A program made the translations under genes and the position numbers. From CAYFJO01 sp964343305 (GTDB lineage Bacteria; Planctomycetota; Planctomycetia; Pirellulales; Pirellulaceae): a stretch of 5,374 bases of DNA. This document shows, piece by piece, positions 1 to 5,374 of this stretch. Under the pieces are notes generated by a model, which saw nothing but the letters and a program-made list of their open reading frames with translations, was not told the DNA's origin and ran no database searches. The stretch covers positions 1-5,374 of the forward strand of contig CAYFJO010000636.1 of assembly GCA_964343305.1 (NCBI GenBank). The letters run 5' to 3'. How positions within the stretch are numbered: position 1 is the stretch's first letter; each line of letters begins with the position of its first letter.

Positions 1-3
1 AAC

Positions 4-882
<879 letters not shown>

Positions 883-888
883 TGACGA

Positions 889-2604
889 ATGAAGATTTTC
901 TCCAAGTCAGAACTGCTTTGCACGGTCTGTGTGGTTCTGCTTCTCCTTGCGCAACGCGGGCGGAGCGCGGAGCTTCGAGTTCAACAAGCGACTTCGAAAC
1001 TCGGCATGGTGGTTTCCGATTCGCCACTCGCCAGTCGCGTGGGACGCGATGTGTTGAAGAAAGGCGGAAACGCGGTGGATGCCGCCGTAGCGACCGCCTT
1101 TGCCCTTGCGGTCACACTCCCCGAAGCAGGCAATATCGGTGGCGGTGGATTCATGATGGTCCATTCTCCCGGGGGCAATCCGATCTGTGTCGATTATCGC
1201 GAAATGGCGCCGGGAACTGCGACGAAGGACATGTTTTCTAGCAAGGATGGTCGATACACGCACAAGATTGTTGGTGTGCCCGGCACAGTGCGAGGGCTGG
1301 CACTCGCGCACGAAAAACACGGTACCTTGCCGTGGAAAGACCTCGTCAACCCAGCCGTGCAGCTTGCCAATGATGGTTTCGTGGTCGACCCGTTTTTGGC
1401 TCGATCGATCAACGGTGTGATCAGCCGGCTTGGCGATCAAGTCGCGCCTCGTCATGAGGAATTGCTGCGTGTCTATGGGCACCCGGACGGACGGCCTTGG
1501 AAAGCCGGCGAACGGCTTGTGCTGAAAGATCTCGCCAAGTCACTTAGAGCGATCGCCGCTGAAGGTCCTAAAGCGTTCTATCACGGCGCGATTGCTGACC
1601 AACTTGTCGCTGAAATGAAACGCGGCGACGGGCGAATCAGCAAAGATGACTTGGCCAAATATCGTGCCAGAATCCGCGAACCAATTCATGGAACATTTCG
1701 CGGATACGACATCTACGGTCCCCCGCCGCCCAGTTCCGGCGGAATCTGTCTCGTGCAAATGCTGAGTGTTTTGGAGAACTTTTCTCTCGCCGAGTACGGC
1801 CACCTGTCCGCAAACAGTGTTCATCTCATCACCGAGACAATGCGGCGGACTTATTTTGACCGCGCCCGGTATCTGGGCGACCAGGATTTCGTCACGATCC
1901 CCGCGCACTTGACCAGCAAAGAGTATGCGAAGAAGCTCGCTCGGCAGATCGATCTTGATACGGCGACGCCAAGCGCTTCGATCGCAACCGATATTCCCAT
2001 CGCGGATGAGAGTCCGAGCACCACGCACTTTTCCGTGGTCGATGCGAAGGGGATGGCCGTGTCGAACACGTACACGTTGGAAGCAAGTTGGGGTTCACGA
2101 ATTGTTGTGCGGGGCGCCGGCTTTGTGTTGAACAACGAGATGGGCGATTTCAACTGGCTTCCGGGTACAACCACGCGAACGGGACAAATCGGAACGAAAC
2201 CAAATCTGATCGAACCACACAAACGCATGCTCAGTTCGCAGACGCCCACGATTGTCGCGCGTGATGGTCGAGTCGCGTTAGTGACGGGATCGCCAGGCGG
2301 CCGCACGATCATCAACACAGTGCTTGGAATCGTGTTGAACGTGATCGAATTCAAAATGGAATTACCGGAAGCAATCGAGGCGTCGCGCATTCATCACCAG
2401 TGGTTTCCTGACAGGCTGTATCTCGAACGCCGCGACGAACCGGCTTTTCAAGAACTCGTCAAGCAATTGCGCGATCGCGGACACGTGGTTGGATTGCGAT
2501 CCAGCCAAGGCTCCGCACACTCGATCCAAGTTCACCTATCCAAGGGTCTCATTCAAGGCGTTGCTGACTATCGCCGCGGAGGCGCGGCAGCCGGCGTTGA
2601 ATGA
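889..2604 (+). CDS. ggt: Exported gamma-glutamyltransferase (gamma-glutamyltranspeptidase)
   Basis: N-terminal-nucleophile hydrolase that cleaves or transfers the gamma-glutamyl group of glutathione and related compounds, normally in the periplasm. At 571 residues it has the usual full length. Residues 1-27 form a signal peptide with a Leu/Val-rich core and likely cleavage at RSA-EL. The precursor is expected to self-cleave before Thr378 of STTHFSVVD (codon 2020-2022), giving large and small subunits. Pocket residues visible by comparison with the E. coli enzyme are Arg104 (YREMAP), Glu417 and Asp420 (NNEMGDF), Ser449-Ser450 (RMLSS) and Gly470-Gly471 (GSPGGRT). A lid-loop segment of the usual length lies at about 424-448. 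The site equivalent to E. coli Asn411 is Glu398 (TYTLEASWG). No clear Shine-Dalgarno precedes the ATG at 889, but the start places the signal peptide correctly. It follows hisG by six bases, which suggests one transcript and possibly coupled translation. Confidence 0.95.
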   Translation: MKIFSKSELLCTVCVVLLLLAQRGRSAELRVQQATSKLGMVVSDSPLASRVGRDVLKKGGNAVDAAVATAFALAVTLPEAGNIGGGGFMMVHSPGGNPICVDYREMAPGTATKDMFSSKDGRYTHKIVGVPGTVRGLALAHEKHGTLPWKDLVNPAVQLANDGFVVDPFLARSINGVISRLGDQVAPRHEELLRVYGHPDGRPWKAGERLVLKDLAKSLRAIAAEGPKAFYHGAIADQLVAEMKRGDGRISKDDLAKYRARIREPIHGTFRGYDIYGPPPPSSGGICLVQMLSVLENFSLAEYGHLSANSVHLITETMRRTYFDRARYLGDQDFVTIPAHLTSKEYAKKLARQIDLDTATPSASIATDIPIADESPSTTHFSVVDAKGMAVSNTYTLEASWGSRIVVRGAGFVLNNEMGDFNWLPGTTTRTGQIGTKPNLIEPHKRMLSSQTPTIVARDGRVALVTGSPGGRTIINTVLGIVLNVIEFKMELPEAIEASRIHHQWFPDRLYLERRDEPAFQELVKQLRDRGHVVGLRSSQGSAHSIQVHLSKGLIQGVADYRRGGAAAGVE

Positions 2605-2761
2605 GGTTGAAAGCCCTTCCCGCATACGTTCGCGCAGCCCTTCCTCAACTCTGTCATAGTTGAAATTCATTGGGGTTTTCCTGCTTTCCTGCCTTCCTTG
2701 TGTCTTGCACGCCGCCGGGGGCCGCCGGGTCGAAGGGCACTGTGTCTTCGAAGTCTCTGCT
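2605..2761. other. Convergent intergenic region between ggt and the DUF2490 gene
   Basis: This spacer separates two genes transcribed toward each other, so termination of both is expected here. I see no classic GC-rich stem followed by a T-run on either strand. It holds a weak AT-rich dyad (2645-2663), two direct copies of GCCGCCGGG at 2711-2719 and 2721-2729, and a small dyad CGAAG/CTTCG with arms at 2731-2735 and 2746-2750. None of these is a strong signal on its own. Confidence 0.5.
2645..2663. terminator. Weak stem-loop downstream of ggt, possible terminator
   Basis: TCAACT (2645-2650) pairs with AGTTGA (2658-2663) across a seven-base loop, about 40 bases after the ggt stop. The stem is only 6 bp, mostly A-T, and no T-run follows directly, only a GGGGTTTTCC stretch from about 2672. 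It is the best dyad near the end of ggt, but the case for an intrinsic terminator is weak. Confidence 0.2.
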
Positions 2762-3496
2762 CTACGGACTGCGGTAGAAATTGATCGACAGGATGTGATG
2801 GCTGCGATCGTTGCCGCCCGGCACGTGAATGGTCTGGTTCAGGTATCCGATTTCCGTTCGCCAGCGACTTTGCGGATCGCACTTCAATCCGATCCCGGCG
2901 AACAAGCGGTTCTGGTTAAAGCCGCTGCGCGCTCCCCAATCGGTGTCGTTTAGATGGATGAACAACTCGTCCCAGCTCACCAGCGTCAGATGCGGGCAAG
3001 CCGGCAAATTGTGCTGCGCGCGAATCAGTTGCCGGAATCGCCAGCCGGCGTCGTCGCCCGTTTCAACAAACCGCTGCTCCAGCCGCGAGCGAAACGCAAA
3101 CAGCAGCGGGTCGTGTTTTCTGGACCAGGTCAATTGCTGCCAGATTCGGTTTTCATCAAAGTCCGCGCCGACAATTGGCGACGTCCGAATCCAGCCGTAA
3201 CCAGCCCAAATCGTCGCCCGATCCGTCAATGCGTAGCCGATGCCTGGCCGGACGATGCTCTGACTAAAAAAATCGGCGTCGTCCAGGAATCGCGCGTGGC
3301 CATCGAACCACCATTTGATCTCATGGGACTTGGCGTTTCGGCAATCACAGTGACCGCCATCCTCCTGAAACTTTCCCTGGGCGAACAGCGCAAGCCAGAG
3401 TCCTTCGTCATCGACCGTTTGCGCACGGGCCGAATTTGACAAGATCAACGTGACGTTCGCACCAACGATCAAAACAAACGCCGACCACCGACTCAT
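2762..3496 (-). CDS. DUF2490-type outer-membrane beta-barrel protein with signal peptide
   Basis: Predicted 244-residue exported protein resembling the DUF2490 family, whose members are thought to be outer-membrane beta-barrels of unknown role. Residues 1-26 form a signal peptide (basic start, hydrophobic core, cleavage near ARAQ-TVDD). The mature chain alternates aromatic and polar residues in short strands separated by turns, as in small barrels. Recognisable blocks are WWFDGHARFLDD (62-73), QSIVRPGIGYALTD (79-92), WAGYGWIRTSP (98-108), RIWQQLTW (117-124), RSRLEQRFVETGDDAGWRFRQ (about 136-156), WDELFIHLND (175-184) and the last strand HHILSINFYRS (233-243). The ATG at 3496 is preferred over the GTG at 3502 because a strong GGAGG lies five bases before the ATG and overlaps the GTG. 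Residues 44-58 are a polar stretch with Cys50 and Cys52, possibly an extracellular loop. It is divergent from its leftward neighbour and stands alone. Family match is from memory of conserved blocks. Confidence 0.85.
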   Translation of the reverse strand: MSRWSAFVLIVGANVTLILSNSARAQTVDDEGLWLALFAQGKFQEDGGHCDCRNAKSHEIKWWFDGHARFLDDADFFSQSIVRPGIGYALTDRATIWAGYGWIRTSPIVGADFDENRIWQQLTWSRKHDPLLFAFRSRLEQRFVETGDDAGWRFRQLIRAQHNLPACPHLTLVSWDELFIHLNDTDWGARSGFNQNRLFAGIGLKCDPQSRWRTEIGYLNQTIHVPGGNDRSHHILSINFYRSP

Positions 3497-3728
3497 GAAC
3501 ACCTCCCTGCGTCATAGGTTCAAACAACAAAGCAGTGTTTCTTTCCATCGACGTTTGCAGGTGCGATTTGAAACAGAAACGCAACTGCTGGCGCAAGTCG
3601 TTTGAGTTGATTCACGCGAACATGTGCTACGACCCGCGTTGGTGATATGATCGGCAAAACGACAGACAAACACCAGCGGTCGCTTCGCCACTTTAAGGCG
3701 GGGACGCGTGCTGGAGTGTGCCCGACGA
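3497..3728. other. Intergenic region, no gene seen
   Basis: This stretch holds the ribosome binding site of the minus-strand DUF2490 gene and should contain its promoter, but I could not pick out a convincing -35/-10 pair. Open frames here are short, overlap each other and show no recognisable protein. It runs directly into the transposase-like fragment to the right. Confidence 0.5.
3502..3507 (-). promoter_or_regulatory. Ribosome binding site of the DUF2490 gene, decides the start
   Basis: Read on the minus strand, GGGAGG (3507 to 3502), continuing into TG, is a near-complete anti-16S match. It sits five bases before the ATG at 3496. The alternative GTG at 3502-3500 overlaps this site and could not use it. 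Such a strong site stands out because hisG/ggt show none at their junction. Confidence 0.75.
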
Positions 3729-3977
3729 ATGACATGGAAAGGCCGGTCTCCGGAAGTTCATCAACTCCCCGACCGCGACTATCCCACCGGCGTGAAACTG
3801 ACCAAACGGGAAATAGAACCCTGGGAAGCCCGCCTGAACCGCAAGCCCAGACTGGAGAAATACGACATCACCATCAGCCCACTCAACTCCGGCGGTATGA
3901 TCTTTCTGTCCAATCGCCTAACTGTTCAACTATCCATTTGTGTTGTTCTGGCTAAGCTCATTAATCTGATGGGTTGA
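3729..3977 (+). pseudogene. Degraded C-terminal fragment resembling an ISAzo13-family transposase
   Basis: One open frame from ATG 3729 to TGA 3975-3977 contains, at 3774-3881, the segment DRDYPTGVKLTKREIE followed about 20 residues later by YDITISP. This resembles the tail of ISAzo13 ('Rhodopirellula transposase', DDE) proteins, where a Y-x-x-G-x-K(V)-(T/S) segment and an acidic E(M/I) are followed by a WNYTI(S/K)P ending. The preceding WKGRSPEVHQ (3735-3764) resembles the family's NWRGxPL block. In intact enzymes these two blocks lie further apart, so an internal deletion is likely. Residues after YDITISP (3882-3974) do not look like the family and are probably unrelated sequence before a chance stop. 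The catalytic DDE core, the N-terminus and terminal inverted repeats are not visible. The match is by eye and from memory; a chance resemblance is possible. Confidence 0.42.
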
Positions 3978-3995
3978 TGTTGGAAGAATCAACTT
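3971..3995 (-). terminator. Weak stem-loop after the zinc-ribbon gene, possible terminator
   Basis: GTTGAT (3973-3978) pairs with ATCAAC (3988-3993) across nine bases, with G-T wobbles extending the plus-strand reading to 3971 and 3995. It starts about ten bases beyond the stop of the minus-strand zinc-ribbon gene, where a terminator would sit. The stem is AT-rich and lacks a following T-run, so the call is tentative. Confidence 0.22.
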
Positions 3996-4004
3996 GGATG
4001 CGGT

Positions 4005-4793
4005 TTAAGACTTTCGAGATTGCAAGACTTCAAGAAGTAAGTTCTTGATGCCTTCTCTGGATACCACAATTATCCCCCCAATAATGCAACCAACACCACC
4101 GACCAAGATCACAAAAGCGACAACGCGCAATGCTTTTGTTGCGGTCAGTTTTCCTTGTGCACGAGCTACCGCCGCATTTGCCGCGTGTATTTCGGATGCA
4201 CGCTCCCTTAAAACCCTCTCCCTGTTGTTACCGAAGACTAAGAATAACGAGCTTCTACTTAACTCTGCGGCATTTAAAGTTAACTCCGCTTCAAGGACCG
4301 CTTCTTCTGACTGCCTTTCCATCGCAATCCCAACTAACGCCGCAATTAGACCTGCGATGATTAAGATCGTTCCAATTAACGATGCCTGATTGCTCTTTTG
4401 TTGTTGCTTGGCAGGGCGTGAGGGATTCGTGGTGCGCACGTCTAACTGATCGGCTGCCAAATTCTGATCCGGTCGTAGTGGCAACATTGCAGGAGCAGCG
4501 GACGAGGTTGGTAGTGAAAATTGAGCACGACATTTCGGGCAAATCATCTTTCCCACAAGTCCTGAACAATCCAGTGGCGATTTGCAATTTGGACAGGGCG
4601 TCAACGACTCGTTTGTTGACTCTTGTGTGGGCGGTGGTGGCGGTTGCAGTTGCCGTGACGCGACCGAAGGAAACACTGGGACTTCTGCCGCGACGCTTAG
4701 TCGCACGTCTTGACCACATGAAGGGCAAACGTGGTTCTCAACTGCATGAATGGGAACGCTACTCCCACAGGCATTACATTGAAGAAAGGACAT
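4005..4793 (-). CDS. Double zinc-ribbon protein with two transmembrane helices, function unknown
   Basis: Predicted 262-residue membrane protein that I do not recognise as a named family. The first zinc ribbon uses Cys6/Cys9 (CNAC) and Cys23/Cys26 (CPSC). A proline-rich linker follows (PPPPP at 51-55). The second ribbon uses Cys67/Cys70 (CPNC) and Cys85/Cys88 (CPKC) and has the planctomycete-like pattern of a glycine-lysine turn before the second CxxC. After a polar linker (about 95-136, Gln/Lys rich) come two hydrophobic helices, about 138-158 (SLIGTILIIAGLIAALVGIAM) without its last residue being certain, and 222-244. They flank a charged, Ala/Glu/Arg-rich segment (159-218) that is probably helical or coiled-coil. 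The basic linker favours a cytoplasmic N-terminus, placing the charged segment outside. The ATG at 4793 is chosen over the frame's upstream start at 4835 because GGGAG lies six bases before it and the ribbon begins at once. Its base composition is visibly more AT-rich than ggt. Confidence 0.78.
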   Translation of the reverse strand: MSFLQCNACGSSVPIHAVENHVCPSCGQDVRLSVAAEVPVFPSVASRQLQPPPPPTQESTNESLTPCPNCKSPLDCSGLVGKMICPKCRAQFSLPTSSAAPAMLPLRPDQNLAADQLDVRTTNPSRPAKQQQKSNQASLIGTILIIAGLIAALVGIAMERQSEEAVLEAELTLNAAELSRSSLFLVFGNNRERVLRERASEIHAANAAVARAQGKLTATKALRVVAFVILVGGVGCIIGGIIVVSREGIKNLLLEVLQSRKS

Positions 4794-4799
4794 TGTGCG

Positions 4800-4804
4800 C
4801 TCCC
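4800..4804 (-). promoter_or_regulatory. Ribosome binding site of the zinc-ribbon gene
   Basis: GGGAG on the minus strand (4804 to 4800) lies six bases before the ATG at 4793. This supports the 262-residue product over a version starting at 4835, which would add a 14-residue tail (MKTPFQAWQLWERT) without recognisable role. Confidence 0.6.
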
Positions 4805-4887
4805 ATAACTGCCAAGCCTGGAACGGTGTCTTCAAAGACCGCTTAGTTCGACTGTTTGGTTTCGACGATGTCCGTAACCAACCGTCC

Positions 4888-4909
4888 CTAACGAGGTTAT
4901 CCTCGCTAG
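4888..4909. repeat. Imperfect hairpin, first of an adjacent pair
   Basis: CTAACGAGG (4888-4896) faces CCTCGCTAG (4901-4909) across the four-base loop TTAT. Eight of nine positions pair; the only mismatch is A4891 against C4906. No T-run follows on either strand, so it does not look like an intrinsic terminator. It could be an operator, an RNA structure, or part of a small dispersed repeat. Confidence 0.5.
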
Positions 4910-4913
4910 CGTG
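4903..4913 (+). repeat. 11-mer TCGCTAGCGTG, copy 1
   Basis: Identical to the sequence at 5030-5040. It contains the 8-base palindrome CGCTAGCG and spans the junction of the two hairpins at 4888-4931. Confidence 0.6.
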
Positions 4914-4931
4914 AATTCGACGCGAATTACG
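4910..4931. repeat. Imperfect hairpin, second of an adjacent pair
   Basis: CGT-G-AATTCG (4910-4919) faces CGAATT-ACG (4923-4931) across a three-base loop ACG, with G4913 bulged out, giving nine base pairs. It begins on the very next base after the previous hairpin ends, so the two form a continuous double stem-loop of 44 bases. No T-run follows. Confidence 0.5.
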
Positions 4932-5029
4932 GGAGCAACATCGACATCCAATGTGAAACGCACTTTTCTCGAAGGAAACGCGAGCTTGGAACTGTTTTCG
5001 TTTTGCTCCTGGCCGCGCTCGGTATCAAA

Positions 5030-5040
5030 TCGCTAGCGTG
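5030..5040 (+). repeat. 11-mer TCGCTAGCGTG, copy 2
   Basis: Second exact copy of the 11-mer, 127 bases to the right of the first in the same orientation. Here it is not followed by the AATTCG hairpin arm, so only the palindromic core and three flanking bases are shared. Confidence 0.6.
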
Positions 5041-5071
5041 ATGAATGTTCTTCGTTGCAATGGGTTACGTC

Positions 5072-5140
5072 GTTGGTGAAAGCCCAACAGTCCAATTAGT
5101 CATTGGATGACAAATGGGCCACTCATACATGTGTGGCCTA
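5072..5140. repeat. Cluster of three short dyad symmetries
   Basis: Three stem-loops follow each other: GTTGG/CCAAC (5072-5076 with 5084-5088, seven-base loop); TCCAAT/ATTGGA (5091-5096 with 5102-5107, five-base loop); and GGCCAC/GTGGCC (5117-5122 with 5133-5138), the last extended inward by CAT/ATG to make an almost perfect palindrome and outward by a G-T and a T-A pair. Each alone is modest. The series may mark a structured RNA or be chance. Confidence 0.35.
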
Positions 5141-5275
5141 GTGTTGAATTTGTAGCCTAACGAGTTCCGTGGCACTTGACAATGGCAGGCAAACCCAGAC
5201 TGGTGGACGTGATGCAACTACCAGCCACATCCCAGGTGATTATGCACTTTCTGTTGGAATGCCGAAAACACAGGG

Positions 5276-5308
5276 TCCATCGGGTTGTGCACGGGGTGCA
5301 TGGGGTCA
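5276..5308 (+). repeat. Decayed leading copies of the 11-bp tandem repeat
   Basis: Upstream of the perfect array are related units: TCCATCGGGTT (5276-5286, 8 of 11 match), TGCACGGGG (5288-5296, shortened, one mismatch) and a perfect TGCATGGGGTC (5297-5307), then a single extra A at 5308. The gradient from decayed to perfect suggests the array has been renewed toward its right side. Confidence 0.65.
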
Positions 5309-5374
5309 TGCATGGGGTCTGCATGGGGTCTGCATGGGGTCTGCATGGGGTCTGCATGGGGTCTGCATGGGGTC
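5309..5374 (+). repeat. 11-bp tandem repeat array, six perfect copies, open at the right edge
   Basis: Units of TGCATGGGGTC start at 5309, 5320, 5331, 5342, 5353 and 5364 without a single mismatch, and the last unit ends exactly at the window end. The array probably continues beyond. There are no spacers, so it is not a CRISPR. The unit is close to one helical turn and has G-rich/C-rich strand asymmetry with the four-base palindrome TGCA. Because 11 is not a multiple of three, all three frames on a strand encode the same rotated 11-residue cycle (CMGSAWGLHGV on plus, DPMQTPCRPHA on minus), with no stop codon in any frame. Confidence 0.97.

Larger units (their letters stand above)
4805..5275. 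other. Intergenic region with several small dyads, no convincing gene
   Basis: About 470 bases upstream of the minus-strand zinc-ribbon gene, with stops scattered in the frames and no recognisable protein. It contains two adjacent hairpins (4888-4931), a repeated 11-mer with palindromic core CGCTAGCG (4903-4913 and 5030-5040), and three further dyads (5072-5088, 5091-5107, 5115-5140). The promoter of the zinc-ribbon gene should lie at the left of this stretch, but I see no clear sigma-70 boxes. No tRNA-like fold was found. From 5182 an ATG-started frame stays open into the tandem array and off the right edge, described under findings. Confidence 0.5.

Noticed and set aside
2660..2953. Plus-strand open frame beginning with a signal-peptide-like segment (MKFIGVFLLSCLPCVLHAAGG).
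   Set aside because: It uses a TTG start, lies mostly antisense to the well-supported DUF2490 gene, and the sequence after the hydrophobic start matches nothing and reflects the codon pattern of the opposite strand.
3497..3502. GTG at 3502 as start of the DUF2490 gene.
   Set aside because: It overlaps the GGAGG ribosome binding site; the ATG at 3496 has correct spacing and a normal signal peptide start.
4794..4835. Upstream start at 4835 for the zinc-ribbon protein.
   Set aside because: The added 14 residues have no recognisable role, and a GGGAG site is correctly spaced before the internal ATG at 4793.
4382..4846. Plus-strand 154-residue open frame opposite the zinc-ribbon gene.
   Set aside because: It is antisense to a frame with eight correctly spaced zinc-binding cysteines and membrane helices, and has no recognisable domain itself.
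5155..5161. GCCTAAC as part of an integron attC site.
   Set aside because: No matching GTTRRRY partner or folded attC structure was found in the surrounding sequence, and no integrase or cassette array is present.
5176..5181. TTGACA as a sigma-70 -35 box.
   Set aside because: No acceptable -10 hexamer lies 16-18 bases downstream, so the match is probably chance.
5288..5374. CRISPR array.
   Set aside because: The 11-bp units are directly adjacent with no spacers and are far shorter than CRISPR repeats.

Overview
The window looks like a chromosomal piece of a Gram-negative bacterium, most likely of the Planctomycetota (Pirellulales-like). This is an inference from several clues: the style of the long-form HisG, the exported gamma-glutamyltranspeptidase, the DUF2490-type outer-membrane protein, the planctomycete-style zinc-ribbon/membrane protein, and a scrap resembling a 'Rhodopirellula transposase' (ISAzo13 family). 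No rRNA or other taxonomic marker is present, so the assignment stays tentative.

Layout, left to right. Positions 4-882 (+) encode ATP phosphoribosyltransferase (HisG, regulatory long form), the first enzyme of histidine biosynthesis. Six bases later, 889-2604 (+) encodes a complete exported gamma-glutamyltransferase with its catalytic threonine and nucleophile-pocket residues. The tight spacing suggests co-transcription, although the two functions have no obvious metabolic link. Converging on ggt from the other strand, 2762-3496 (-) encodes a signal-peptide-bearing DUF2490 beta-barrel protein with a strong ribosome binding site. Positions 3497-4004 hold no intact gene, but contain a degraded fragment resembling the C-terminus of an ISAzo13-type transposase (about 3729-3881, +). 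Positions 4005-4793 (-) encode a protein with two N-terminal zinc ribbons, a proline-rich linker and two membrane helices flanking a charged helical segment.

The last 580 bases (4794-5374) contain no convincing gene. They hold several short dyad symmetries, including two imperfect hairpins back to back at 4888-4931. From 5309 to the right edge there are six perfect head-to-tail copies of an 11-bp unit, with progressively decayed copies just upstream. The array runs off the end of the window, so its true length is unknown.

The window is mostly ordinary housekeeping and envelope genes. The items most worth a second look are the 11-bp array (whose unit length makes every reading frame open on both strands), the paired hairpins with a repeated 11-mer, the zinc-ribbon membrane protein, and the transposase scrap. 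I did not find convincing evidence of a new multi-gene system.
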